Source: Thamnidium elegans (lineage: Eukaryota > Mucoromycota > Mucoromycetes > Mucorales > Mucoraceae). Taken from it: a stretch of 64,000 bases of DNA. The notes beneath the pieces are model-generated. The model was given only the letters and a program-made list of their open reading frames with translations. It did no database searches and was not told the origin of the DNA. The stretch covers positions 1 through 64,000 of the forward strand of contig JAIXMG010000012.1 in the NCBI GenBank assembly GCA_025201345.1. Reading direction: 5' to 3'. Shown one piece after another: positions 35,437-47,080 of the stretch. Position 1 is the stretch's first letter. Each line of letters starts with the position of its first letter. Both the position numbers and the translations under genes were made by a program.

Positions 35437-37381
35437 ATGTACAAGTTATTAGTGTGCTTTTTAGTATGCTGTATTAGTTATGCTCTAGCCAATGATTTAA
35501 TCACATATCATGTTGTTACCATTAGTCTTTTGACACCCGGTCAAGGAATGTCAGTGCTCGTAGATGGAACTCATTACCCCTTACAGCAAAGCAATACAGT
35601 GCCTATGCTCTATACTGGCTCAGCTCCCAAAAGCCAAACTGGGTACCAGTACACAATTACAAAAGGCGGCAACCCAACTGAAACTGAGATTTTTGAAAGA
35701 TCTGCAGAGTATCTCTCAGAAGAACAGTCGTTTAATGATGTCTATGGTCAGCCATGGCGTAAGCTTGACGAGACGAACCCGTTACCACAATTATATTCCT
35801 TTGATAAAGAGCGTTATTCTCCGTTGGGAGGTATGAGTGATCCTGCAGCTAGTAACTTGTATGAAGATGGTACGGTTGCTACCATTCATATCTCTGCTTC
35901 GCCTGAGCAAGTTTTAGCAATGCATCAAAAAAAGATGGACAAAAAAATTAGTTTGTTAGCTGACTTGACCTACATAAAGTAAGTTATAAAAAAAAAAAAA
36001 AAAAAAAAGTTTATATCATTGTCAGACTACTCAAGTAAAAAATAGCTATAACTCTATTCAAGAGTTTAAAAATGTTTCATTTAAAGTAAGTGGACATTCT
36101 AGTCGACAATGGTCCAAGGTTCCTTACAAGGTAAAGATTCCCCGTAAAGCGTATCCTGATGGGCTATACAGACGATGGCATTTAAAGTTGAGGTCCGAGT
36201 CAACTGACCCTACCATGGTTCGAGAAAAGTTGTATAACGATGTACTAAAATCTACTGGTATAGTAGCTGCACGAGGAGGTTACGTTAGGTAAATCACTTT
36301 TTTTTTTTTAAAAAAAAAAGAAAGTTGTACGAGTATATTAATAAGAAATGGTTACTAGACTTTATATTAATGACAAACCAATTGGATTATTCTTGACGGT
36401 TGACGACCCTGCCTCCTCAACGTAAATTTTATATAGATACACTTAACAAAAAAGTACAATGCTGATCTTATATATTTAGATTTATTCGTGAGACAATGTA
36501 TGGTGGAGACCGCAAACAACATATTGGAGCAATTATTAAGGCAGATGCAGCAGAAGGTTCAACAACAGCCAATTTAAATTACCTTGGTGAAGATCCAGAT
36601 TTATATGAAAGCGAAACTTATGAAGTGAAAAAGGAATCACCAAAAGGACATCCATCAGCTATTAATGATTTAATCAAGTTTACTAGATTTATTCGAGAGT
36701 ATAATGCTAGTGCGATACCTGATGATGCTCGAGCTGTTAAGATTTGGGAAGAACATTTAGATATCACTAGTTATATTCGGCAATTAGCAGTGGAGTGGAT
36801 AACAGGAAATTGGGATGCACATCAATACGGTAAATATATATATATGTATATATAAAAGTTTTGATATAAAATATAATACTGATATATATATATATATATA
36901 TATGTCTGTAGCTGGAAATAATTATATTATTCATCGTGATACGGTTAAAAATAGATATGTTGTATTGCCAGTTGATTTTGACTATACGTTTGGTAATGGA
37001 GTAGAAGCAGACCAGACAAGATTCCTTACAGGTAAACCATTGGAGATGTCAGAAGGACAACCAATAAATTCGTATTTATGGGACAAGATTAGATCTACAC
37101 CTTATTTACTTGGAATATATTATGAAACTATCAAGGATATTAATGAACAATTGATGACGCCAGATATACTAAATGCTCGTATTGATTCTATTGTAAATTT
37201 GATTGAAAGTTCTATTGTTTGGGAACAATCACTTGTTACTCAAACAACTGGTCTAAAATCGTCTAAATCTATAGCAGATTTTAAAAGTGCGTTTGTAGCA
37301 GGATCAAAGAATAAAATTGATCTACTTATTGGGTTAAAAGAATGGATCAAAATAAAACATTCTTCTGTTTTACAATTATAA
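35437..37381 (+). CDS. Secreted CotH-family protein
   Basis: Five exons (35437-35978, 36046-36288, 36359-36421, 36480-36829, 36912-37381) give about 555 residues. It starts with a signal peptide (MYKLLVCFLVCCISYALA). The middle and C-terminal parts carry CotH-kinase-fold marks: SGHSSRQWSK, a KLRSES segment, GNWDAHQYG near 390 and LPVDFDYTFGNG near 420, the last resembling the metal-binding loop. CotH proteins are atypical secreted kinases in bacterial spore coats and are expanded in Mucorales, where some members act in adhesion to host cells. I did not recognise the host-receptor-binding peptide reported for invasin members, so a housekeeping surface or spore role is equally possible. No evident GPI-anchor tail. 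Its stop lies 21 bases from the stop of the convergent KxDL gene. Confidence 0.85.
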
Positions 37382-37402
37382 TAATAAAATATATTTCTTT
37401 AT

Positions 37403-37814
37403 TTAATCATCTTCAACTTGAGGTGGAGGAAACTTTTGTAAAACTGTTTCGAATTCATTTGGATATTTTAATGCTAGTTGGTTTTTAATCTTTCTTAGTT
37501 TTATAAAGACTGTATCTAAATCCCCTTTTACTTGCTTTAATAACTTTGTATGGATTTCAAAGTGTTTATGAACTTGTTGATATCGTGCCTTACTAAACTT
37601 GTTAAAGGCGTCTAGTTTATGTTGTGTATCTTTATATATTTCTAAGCTTTTATTTATTTGTTTTATTTTTCTTCATAATATCAATAATAATAATAAAAAA
37701 AAAAAAAAAAAGGGAAAAGTCTTACCATTCCTCTTGATCTTTTATAATCACTTTTATTTCTTCATCACTTTTTAACTCTAGTAATTGTGTTGAAAGATGA
37801 TGTGGAATGGACAT
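37403..37814 (-). CDS. KXD1: KxDL-motif protein (BORC/BLOC-1-type subunit)
   Basis: Two exons (37814-37726 and 37646-37403) give 110 residues. The acceptor at 37648-37647 was chosen because the upstream AG would create an immediate stop. The protein is almost wholly helical. Near the centre FNKFSKARYQQVHKHFEIHTKLLKQVKGDLDTVF holds the KxDL signature (KGDL) and the preceding SKAR element of the family (quoted in two halves: FNKFSKARYQQVHKHF and KLLKQVKGDLDTVF). KXD1 belongs to the BLOC-1 related complexes that position lysosomes or endosomes; yeast Kxd1 is in BLOC-1. It ends tail to tail with the CotH gene, 21 bases apart. Its intron contains an A/T tract of about 17 bases. Confidence 0.75.
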
Positions 37815-38353
37815 GTTGGTTTGAGTTTAAACAAAATAATAAAAAAAATAAACAACCCCGTATTGATGAGGCTGGTTATTTATTATATATTTTCGAAACA
37901 GCTCTTTTTAATTTTTATATATATATACTGTTTCAAAGTGTGAGAGTGTTTTATATGTGGTATAAATAAACGATAAATGTATTACGTATACAACCTTCTT
38001 TTTTTTTTTTTTTTTTTATTATATATATCCATATAAATACTTATATGTATATCTATTTTTTTTTTTTTTTTTATGCGTACAAAGTATATATGGGATGATT
38101 GGTACTGTTGGTAGTAGTGTGTGTTACATTGATTGTAACAACTCGGAATTCACGCTTCCGTAACAATGACCTGCATGTCAAAAATTGAGGGAAAAAAAAC
38201 TTTTGGGGTAAACCACTATTTTAGTGAAACATTCATCAACCATTTTTTACCCCCTCATCTTGATAATTTTATTTATTACGCTTTTCTTTCTCTTTTATAT
38301 ACATATACTTTTTCTTTTTTTTCTTTTTTTTTCTTTTTTTTTTATACCTAAAA
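37815..38353. other. Divergent promoter region KXD1 / F-box gene
   Basis: No gene. Carries two T tracts (about 37999-38018 and 38056-38072), (AT)n near 37917-37926, and a CT-rich leader before the F-box ATG. Confidence 0.6.
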
Positions 38354-40024
38354 ATGAATAAATTGATTAGATACTTATTTAGTTGGATTGATTGTTTAAT
38401 ACATATTTACATTCACATTATATCTACAGTAAATGCGGTTATATTGGTTGCAAAAAGAAATAAAGGTACAACAGTGCAAGACTTACAAAGACGTCGTCGT
38501 AATACAGTTAGTAAAGCTGCATCAAAATCAACAACAACAGTAAAAAAACCACAATTAATTTATCGCCAAATTAACAACAACAACAACAAAGCTAGTAATT
38601 TTATAAAAATTCCAAATGAATTACTTTTGATGATATTTGAATCTATGGAACAATCAGATTTATATCATTGTTCTACAGTAACAAAACATTGGAATGAACT
38701 ATTAACGCCTATTTTATGGAGGTCCGCTATACCTATTAAACCTATTCTTAGTTGTTTACCTTCATTTGCAGTGATGGATAAAAATAACAAGATCAATCAT
38801 CATCACCACCATCAAAAATCACATATTTACCCTGGATTTCCTTTACACTTGTCACGGTATGGACATGCTGTAAAATCCCTTGATCTTAGTTTAATTGCAC
38901 CTCATGTTACTGATTGCACTATTCGGCATATTGTACGTTCTTGTCCTCATCTGACTAATTTGAATCTATCTCATTGCCGATTAATAACGAACGAGGGACT
39001 TCGGTGGTTAGGCGGAAATTCAACCAAAAAGAACAATTTAAAGGTACTGGTATTACAAAATTGCCGACAAATCACCGATATTGGTTTATCCTACTTGAAA
39101 GAAAGTTGTCATAGTTTAGATAGTTTACATTTAGGTGGATGTACTCGTATAACAGATATTGGTATTATTGGACTCGTGACAACATCCGGAAGTACCATCC
39201 GACGTATTAACATGAGTGATTGTAGTCGTGTGACTGGATCTACGCTTCAGGCGATAGCTAATATATGTGGGCCCAGGCTTGAATGGTTAGATATTGCACG
39301 TACAAAAACTATTCGGCATACAGATTTAGAATATATAATCCATCGTTGCCCCAATATTACAAGATTAAATGTATCAATGAAAAAGCCAAAATCACTGCAT
39401 GAATTAAGAAATCAATTATCATTTACTACTAGACAATTTAATCGATTAAGTGAAGAACAAGACTTGCAAGAATTAATTCAATCTACTACAACTAATGAAA
39501 ATAATCCATTAAATGAATTAATTGATTTACTACATCAATTCAACATTCAACCAACTCTTACAGATGGTTCATTACAACATCAACAATTCTTAATTGATCA
39601 ACAAAGAGGTAGAGATTCGGTATCAAATAATACTGTAGAATTAATAGCTTTAAATTTAAAAAACTTGCAACATTTAAATTTATCTCACTGGTCTTGTTTA
39701 AATGATAAAGCGGTACATTTACTTTCAATTCATAGTCATTGTTTAACTTACTTGAATTTAATTGGTTGTCAAAGTGTCACAAAGAAGGTGTTGAAATACC
39801 TTTCGGATCTTTGTGAAAGAAAATCTAGTTGCATTACCCTGAGTGATCTCATGATATCCCCCAGCAAGCCTTATTATTCATATGAAAAGAATTGTTCTTC
39901 TTGGGTAACAAACTCGTCATTCTCGGTCTCTTCTTCTTCATCATCCGAAGAAAATAGTCCAAAGTTATCTGCGAAGCCTACCAAGCGACCTTATGGTGTC
40001 ATCAAATCCACAACAAAGCCTTAA
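38354..40024 (+). CDS. F-box / leucine-rich repeat protein (AMN1-like repeats)
   Basis: Intronless, 556 residues. After a hydrophobic N-terminal segment (about residues 6-34) and a basic Ser/Thr-rich linker comes an F-box at about 83-125 (IPNELLLMIFESMEQSDL...CSTVTKHWNEL). It is followed by Cys-type leucine-rich repeats at about 170-330 with the LxxLxLSHCRLITNEGL and LDSLHLGGCTRITDIGI patterns, and two more repeats near 440-480. F-box/LRR proteins are substrate adaptors of SCF ubiquitin ligases. The target is unknown. A His run (residues 148-152) and a Ser run near 515 are low-complexity. The N-terminal hydrophobic stretch is unusual for F-box proteins and could tether it to a membrane; the true start could also be the later Met. 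Confidence 0.85.
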   Translation: MNKLIRYLFSWIDCLIHIYIHIISTVNAVILVAKRNKGTTVQDLQRRRRNTVSKAASKSTTTVKKPQLIYRQINNNNNKASNFIKIPNELLLMIFESMEQSDLYHCSTVTKHWNELLTPILWRSAIPIKPILSCLPSFAVMDKNNKINHHHHHQKSHIYPGFPLHLSRYGHAVKSLDLSLIAPHVTDCTIRHIVRSCPHLTNLNLSHCRLITNEGLRWLGGNSTKKNNLKVLVLQNCRQITDIGLSYLKESCHSLDSLHLGGCTRITDIGIIGLVTTSGSTIRRINMSDCSRVTGSTLQAIANICGPRLEWLDIARTKTIRHTDLEYIIHRCPNITRLNVSMKKPKSLHELRNQLSFTTRQFNRLSEEQDLQELIQSTTTNENNPLNELIDLLHQFNIQPTLTDGSLQHQQFLIDQQRGRDSVSNNTVELIALNLKNLQHLNLSHWSCLNDKAVHLLSIHSHCLTYLNLIGCQSVTKKVLKYLSDLCERKSSCITLSDLMISPSKPYYSYEKNCSSWVTNSSFSVSSSSSSEENSPKLSAKPTKRPYGVIKSTTKP

Positions 40025-42540
40025 TTTTTACATATATTTGCAGCCACCTTTAATGTACACACAGTATATTATTGTTTTTTTATCCTAACCCAATTTATTA
40101 CTTTTTTTCGTAATAAGTTTTACATAATATTTTTATGTTTGTACATTTTTATTCCATCATAATACTTATCCCTTATTTGACTATTATTATTTACATTTTA
40201 CAATAAACATGTTTACTGTTTCAACTTTTTTTTTCTTTTAGTTTACTATTTTTTATTTATATACACATATAACCATTCTTGTCTTATATAACAGGTAATT
40301 ATTTGACGAAACCAATAAAATGCTTTGGTTATACATCTCTTATACTTTTGGGGCGGTTTTTGAAAAAAAAAAATACGTAAAAGCCCCAATTAGGTTTTTT
40401 TGTGATTAATAAGAAACCCTTTGTTTGTTAAACAAAAATTAGTTCAATCTATATTATCTATTGTTCACTGAATAAAGAAAATATTTGTCATGACAATAAA
40501 ATATATTTCAAAGTAACAATAACAATATCAATAGTATTTTTCTTTTTTAATACAATATATTTTATTTGTAGATCTTTATTCTTTTTTCTACAAAAAAAAA
40601 AAAAAAAAACTTGGGATCCTTGTGCCATGTAAAATAACAAAATTCTGGTATCTGATTAATTATTGGTTTACCGTGGGTTTCCACTTGCAAAAACACATGT
40701 AATGAACTATATATCCCTACTTTTTTTTGTGGGGTAGATTTTATAGATACCTGATCCTGGCTGCATTGCCTGAGACCATACTATACTTTAGTAGTAACAT
40801 GTCCTTTTTTTTTTCTCACATGGACAACACCGCTGTCAAAAGAAAAAAGGGGGGGGGCCTTTTTCAATTGATTTATAAAACAAAAAGGAATTTTCTCCCA
40901 TCACGTATTTTTTTAAAAAAAAATATCGTTTACATATACATATATACGAAAAGGTCTTCACAGATAGAATTATAATTCTTTTTAGCTCTAAAATCTGTAA
41001 CACAACAACATCAAAAAAGAAAGAAAAAAAAACTAGTTGTACATCATTGTATTTTTAATATGTGTATCTACTACATGTGCGTGCTTATCATGTACATATA
41101 CATCATGTATCTCGGTCTACGCTATGATGGATGTTTTATATGCATTGCCATCTCTCTTCTTGTCGTTACACCGAACCACTCCTTAGACAGGAACTAGAAC
41201 TTAGCGTCACTATGGTCTCACATACCCATCCAAGGGTACCGCGGATGTGAGTAAATTAAGTCCAAAAACTACTTCCAAAAAAAAAGAAGGTTTCTTGACT
41301 GTTGCACAGCAGAGAAAAAGGCGTGATGTCTGAGTGCAAAATATCATTTTGTCAATATGTGTAACTTGTATTGATCGTTTGTTTTTGCTGAAAAAAAAAA
41401 GGGGGAAATATTGTGCTTATGCCTGAGAGTGTAATGATAGTCTTTTGATATGGTGGACTATTACATAATTTTTATATTGTAGTACTATACTATATTACAT
41501 AGACTATGCCTGGGAAAAAAAGAAAAGGTCTGATCGTTAGTCTTTCTTTTTTCCGTTCAACAAAGTGACAAACATTGAAGTCTGTAAGCCGGTTACTCAG
41601 ACACGGCTTAGCTTTATTTTTTATCTTGGTAGTACTTGGACTAATTTGCTTACGCTTTGTTATACAACTAGATAGAAAGATATGGTTGGGGAAAGCTTTT
41701 TCATTAGAAAGAATTCCACGTAAAAGGTTTATAAAAAGGTAAACAAGTTCCCTAATTTGTCTTTATATCGTTTAGAGAGAAAATATTGTTTCAAAATATA
41801 AACGATTAGATGATGTAATAAATAGTAAGAAGAAATAAACATTACAAGTTTGCGTTCGATTAAAAATATAACAGGAACAATAACACTGATAATAATAAAG
41901 GGCGTGTATAATGTTATTTTAGTAGCATAAGGAAAATGTTTATTTTCTTTGCATAATGCGAGATTACCCTCCCAGTAAAAGATATACTGCATACGTACGT
42001 TAAACTCATCAACCGATACGAACAAATCCAATTGTTAAAATAACGCACTAACTCTATTTCAATAAGCTTAAAATAATAATCCCTTTTTAAAAAAAAAGGC
42101 ACCAAAGACTTTATTTTCAAGTAGTGGGTTTGCTAAGATAGGATATAAAATAACAGGTACGCGATTAACCTTATAGTTTGAATTACTATAATAATATTCT
42201 TCCCAGAATCTACTATTCCTGAAGTTGTATCAACGAGTTTGATTTGTTATCATTTGTTCTCAGGGAACACTCTTCCGGCCAATATTTTCATCAATCAAGC
42301 CATTGTTAACCTTGTTTTTATTCTCCAATGACTCCTATAATCAAACGGAAAATAAATTAATTCAAATCTCATTTAATTCATAAACAATGTTTTTCGTTAA
42401 TATATACCTTCAATCTCATCATTAACTCCGTGACTGGCAGCCAGTATCTTCTGTCATCCTGACTTCTAGGCATGGCAGCCGAACGCTCAATTACGCATAC
42501 CCATTAACCATCTCTTAAAGCCTTCATAGATAACAGATAC
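40025..42540. other. Intergenic, no convincing gene
   Basis: 2.5 kb of AT-rich sequence. A hairpin can be drawn at about 41218-41252, with arms CTCACAT and ATGTGAG and an inner TACCC/GGGTA pair. Two overlapping minus-strand frames at 41729-42120 encode a hydrophobic segment but no recognisable domain. It probably contains relics of decayed genes or repeats. Confidence 0.5.
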
Positions 42541-42920
42541 TTTTTTAATTGATAATAATAAATTTTTTAATGGAACTTAAAATGATTCTAATGCTTGAGC
42601 TCTTGTAAAAATAAAAATAAAATAAAGTATACGACATATTTTTTTGTACAATAACTCTGACGAGCTCAAGAACTATTTAAAGTGTTATAATCCATCATTG
42701 TTCGTCTGTCATCCTTTTAATCCACTCGTTTTTACATGAATTTTTAGGTATCACTTCTAAAAAAAAGGCCATTGTGTATTATACAACTCGGGTCCGAAAC
42801 GCGTTTTCTGTTTTTTAATCATTATTTATTATAACTGCTGAAATCAGCTATGTTTTCTTATGTGAGCGATTTTTAAGCTGCGATATCTCGGTGAGCTTTT
42901 TTTTAGCAGTGATTTCCTGT
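42541..42920 (+). repeat. Dispersed repeat, short A + C-end copy
   Basis: The left part, 42541-42765, aligns with block A at 49560-49765 in the same orientation. The right part, 42775-42910, matches the 3' end of block C (GGGTCCGAAACGCGTTTTCT and onward). Everything that lies between these blocks at 49.8-50.7 kb is missing here, so this is an internally deleted copy of the same family. Confidence 0.8.
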
Positions 42921-44757
42921 TACAGTGATAACTTTTATTTGTAAAAAGAGTTGACGTGTCACCAGGTTTAAACCTTTCAAACCTTAGTTTTGTTTTAAAA
43001 AAGGACCTTTCAGGATGTACCTTAAACATGGTCATGTAAGACTGATGACTGTTCTTAACTGTAATGTGAAACTATGCATAATTTTTGTTTAAAAGGGTTC
43101 AATAAACATGTTACATCCAACAAATATTTTATAACAGTGCCTGAAAAGAAGTTTATCGCTTCAAGAAAATGCATAGCCTGATGTCAATTGTGACAGCGCC
43201 ATGGCGTTGAAGCATATTCGAAGATAGTCGCAGAGCGAGTTACGAATAACCTTTTTTTTTTTCAATTGTGAGCCCCATTGGCCATATTTATAGAAGGGAA
43301 TAGTGTTTTGTTTTGTTTTATAAGAAAAAAATAGTAGATACCTAAAATTCCGTGTATTTTTCAAGAGAGGATGTAAGCAAAGTAAACCAAGAGCAACTAG
43401 ATTATTTTTAAACAGTAGTAGATTATTATTATTATTATTATTATTATTTTGAGAATAAAGATCTCTTTTATATAGAAAAGTACGTTCTTTTTTTTTTCTC
43501 AATTTTTTCTTCATGTGATCATTTAGTTAGTTACTTCCATAAATGTTCATGTAAACAAAAGACTCTTTTTTTTCATAAAATAAAAAGATGCATCAAGGAA
43601 AATTGGTATGATTAAATTGGTATACATACAGATTATATTTTTCATATATTCTCCTTTACAAAAAAGCGAAAAGTATTACTTGGGATGTAGATAATACTTG
43701 TATGATAAAAAAAAACGTATCTAATAAAAAGCATGCTTTTCCTCGAGGTCGTTTTTGTTTACACACAAATGATCGGAAATTGGTAGCCAGAAGTGTAGAT
43801 ATGAAGTAAACAAATCTGCATAATTTTTTTTAACCGCCAACACTTTCACTTGTTCCTCTTTATATATACTTACTCTAGTAGTATCACCTCTTCTTATATC
43901 CAAATATAAAATTTAATAATGCTATTGAAAGACGTACCAAGAAATAGAAGTAGGCGGATAAAGCTGAAGAGAGTAAATAAAAAAAAAGGAAAAGTATGCC
44001 TCAATATGTATTACTTTCCCTTTTTTTTGCATGATTTGTTTACTTTGCACAAGTTAAAAAGATTATCAAGCTTCTAACGCTAGTTACTAGATGGAAACCA
44101 TCTCCGTTGTTTATATGACTGAAATTAAACAAGGGTTTGTCGTTGTTGATCATTACCTCTTATGTCTAGTTAACTCTATCTTCATTTAGAACAACTTGTT
44201 TAAAGCTGTATAAAATTCACAAAACTGTTTTATTAACAGCTGCTGTTTTGAAATAAAATATAAGAACATAAGATCGTTGGTAAAAGAGTAATAAAATATA
44301 ATATAATAGTTATGATAGAGAAAGATAAAAAAAAAAAAAAAAAAAAAAAAGGTTTAAATAGTCAAAAAAAAAAAATACAAAACGTATGATTCATTAGTAA
44401 ACTTATTCTTGCATCTGAAAAAATACTAGCATACCATCTGCTCGTGTAATCCAAATAAATATCTACATCATGTATTATTAAGAGTTTATTATTATAATTA
44501 TTTTTTTTAAAAAAAAAGCGTTTTTTATTAAGAAAGAGTCAGATTGCTTTTATCAGAGAACCAAAAAAGAGAAATGTATTCGCCTCACATGGTCTAATTA
44601 CACTATAAAGTAAGATATGCTGTTTGTATACCTAAATTCGATGAATACTGTGCGTTATCTGTTAGAACATTATATTTCTCGTCAAAGTAACGTTACTAGC
44701 AACTTTGAAAAACTATTTAGACTCAAGTTTGAGAAGGGTTAAGAATAAAAGTGTTTT
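42921..44757. other. Intergenic, no gene seen
   Basis: 1.8 kb with an (ATT)n stretch at about 43418-43448 and an A tract at about 44329-44350. Small open frames here are T- and A-run artefacts. The right end is the 3' flank of the acidic repeat protein. Confidence 0.5.
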
Positions 44758-45801
44758 TTATTTATTAGGGAATAATATGATAATAGGAGGATAAAAAAAT
44801 ATACAAGGGGATGAATTTGTTGCGTGAAATGTAGAATATGAAGAATGAAAAGACGCAAATCTTGGAGAATTTTTTGAGACAAATCTTGGAAGGACTTTTA
44901 GAACAAATCTGTAGAAGATTTTTATGTTGAAGAAACAAATCTGGTGAGGAGTTTCTTTTGGCGAGAAAGATTTTGCTTTGGCTTGGAACAAAATCTTTTG
45001 AAGTAGTCCTTTTTTTGCTTGAGACAAAATTTGGAGTGATATGTCGACGACCTTTTTTGGATGCTTCGGAGTAAGATTTGTATCCTTGAACTCAACTGAT
45101 AGGTCATCATGATCAATAAAACCCCAAGAACTGTCAAAAGTTCTTGCGGGAGGATATTGGGTATCGTCTTCATCAATACACGCAGCTGGGGACAAGATAT
45201 CAGTGTCACATTTATCATATTCTTCAATATCTGTATCATATTCATCGATGTCCATATCATATTCATCCATATTCATATTATATTCATCCATATTCATATT
45301 ATATTCATCAATATACATATCATATTCATCAATGTCATATTCATCAATACAGTAATATCCATCTTCGTCAATACATGTATCTGTGGGCAAGACTTCTTCA
45401 CCGCTATCAGTGCCATCTTCATCAATATAATACGCATTAAAGGTATTGGTCTTTTCGAGACAAAGGTAACTTTCGATATCCTTTTTTTCTGAGCAAATAA
45501 GACTTGTGAGGGCGAAAACGCCACAGGCGAAAGTATGTGTTATACTATCAATAATATTATTGGCTAATGTCTTCATACCCTCCTTTGGTGGTACAGGCTC
45601 GTTTACAAGTTCTTGGATAGTCCTAATTTTGATTGGTGGACTGTAATGAAGTTTAAATTCAGCGTCTTTTGCGTAGGTTGCATATTGATGAGAGTCATAG
45701 CCACTGGCATAAGCATGATAATCCTTGAATGAGTTCTTCAAGCTTTCGAAACAGCTGTACATATAACCAAGACAACCTCCTAGAGTTGCTTTAGAATCCA
45801 T
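44758..45801 (-). CDS. Uncharacterised acidic repeat protein
   Basis: Single-exon minus-strand frame of 347 residues with an ATG at 45801. The N-terminal 110 residues (MDSKATLGGCLGYMYSCFES...) are ordinary protein-like sequence with several Cys and a short hydrophobic segment, and match nothing I know. The centre (about 125-200) is extremely acidic and contains six tandem heptads of the form IDEYxMx. The last 100 residues are basic and Phe/Ser-rich. The strict strand bias of the repeats and the ATG after an A-rich leader support a real gene, but the C-terminal part could be frame-shifted repeat sequence. No homologue is recognised. It may be a fast-evolving lineage-specific gene. Confidence 0.5.
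   Translation of the reverse strand: MDSKATLGGCLGYMYSCFESLKNSFKDYHAYASGYDSHQYATYAKDAEFKLHYSPPIKIRTIQELVNEPVPPKEGMKTLANNIIDSITHTFACGVFALTSLICSEKKDIESYLCLEKTNTFNAYYIDEDGTDSGEEVLPTDTCIDEDGYYCIDEYDIDEYDMYIDEYNMNMDEYNMNMDEYDMDIDEYDTDIEEYDKCDTDILSPAACIDEDDTQYPPARTFDSSWGFIDHDDLSVEFKDTNLTPKHPKKVVDISLQILSQAKKGLLQKILFQAKAKSFSPKETPHQICFFNIKIFYRFVLKVLPRFVSKNSPRFASFHSSYSTFHATNSSPCIFFYPPIIILFPNK
45214..45348 (-). repeat. 21-base coding tandem repeat (IDEYxMx heptads)
   Basis: About six degenerate 21-base units inside the acidic protein's gene. The opposite strand is also open here and reads as Ile/His repeats, an artefact. Confidence 0.8.
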
Positions 45802-47080
45802 ATTAATTAACTTTTTATAAAAAAATAAGAAAAAAAGCAGGTGCTTTAAATAAGTTGGTGCTTTAAATAAAATTTGCTGTAAGGTTTTAAAGTGAAAATA
45901 AAAAGTGACAGCGGTAATGATAATATATATAAAAAAAAAAGTGAAAATAATAAAGAAGAAAAAAAAAGGTATCTTTTTTTTTTACCTTGTTGTACTTATA
46001 TTCAAAGAAAGAATAGGGGATGAAACGCGTCCTTTTGACTGTTCTTTGCAAAAAAAAAAAAAAAAAAAAAAAAAATAGTGCAACCATATCGATTTCGCAG
46101 CACAGGCCATTTTGTCAAAAGAGCTTGAACCTTATATTATTTATTTATTTGTAAAACTCCAGGACAAAAGACCCGTGATGTGAAAAGCCACATAAGGATG
46201 CTCTTCAGCGTCGCACTTTTTTTTTTTTCATGCACACACTACATAATTACTGTTGTCAATATATGCAAGACTTTATTTTTCTTAAGAAAAAAAGAAGAAG
46301 CGTTTAACTGGTTTCTTTCCGTAGTTGTATATATAAGACTGCTACTTTCGAATAACATCTTAACTTATCCAAAACTATCATATGTACATATCGGCTGCCA
46401 GGAAAGATAATATTTGGCTTGAAAGAAAAATAGCGTTAAATCAAAAGCGTCTAATGAACTATCGCATTGATAACAAAGAAAACCATAGTCAGAAGAAAGA
46501 GTTTCAGAAACTATCTGAAAAAGTAAATAAAAAAAACCTCTCTTTATAGCTTTGTTTTTAGTTTAGTAATTAATTAGTCTTTACCATGGAAGTCAAAAGA
46601 AAGAAAACGCCCTCTTCAAGTGTAACTTTTTTTTTTTTTAACAATTACTCTTTTTTTACTAGTCCAACATGTATATCAGTATTCTATAGGTTCGAACAAA
46701 AAGTAAATAATGATGTAGTTTTTTTTTCATCAACCAAAACCAAGGTTAAACTCGCCCTTCCTGTACATTTAATCGATGCTCTCTTTCTTAATCAAAATAA
46801 GTGCAAAGATATATGTTAAAACGAGTAGTTCTTTCATTGTAAAGGATCACCATCTTTTTAATTTATTATAGTTTCTAATACGCCAAATTTTTTTGCGTCA
46901 TACTGTCCAAAAAAAAGAAGGCTGTGCTTTTTATGAGTACATGAATTACCCTTCCTCACTTTTCTATGTGACGTGATCTTGTTTCTTTTTTCCCCACTCT
47001 TTCTTTACTTCTTTATCACCTCTGAACTAAGGTATGTACATACTAGTTTTATTTCAACTTACTCACATTTTTCTTTTTTT
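45802..47080. other. Intergenic with a possible small gene at 46382-46625
   Basis: Mostly A/T tracts (for example A at 46050-46074). At 46382 an ATG opens a 47-codon charged frame (MYISAARKDNIWLERKI...) that could splice from 46522 to 46578 over a 55-base GT-AG intron and end at 46625 for 62 residues. The Lys/Glu-rich composition is helical, but no family is recognised and the case is weak, so I do not list it as a gene. Confidence 0.3.

Noticed and set aside
41212..41255. Hairpin resembling a structured RNA or tRNA arm
   Set aside because: Only one stem with an asymmetric loop; no cloverleaf or other RNA signature.
41729..42120. Two overlapping minus frames with a hydrophobic segment
   Set aside because: Possible membrane-protein relic, but the frames cannot be joined and no family is recognised.
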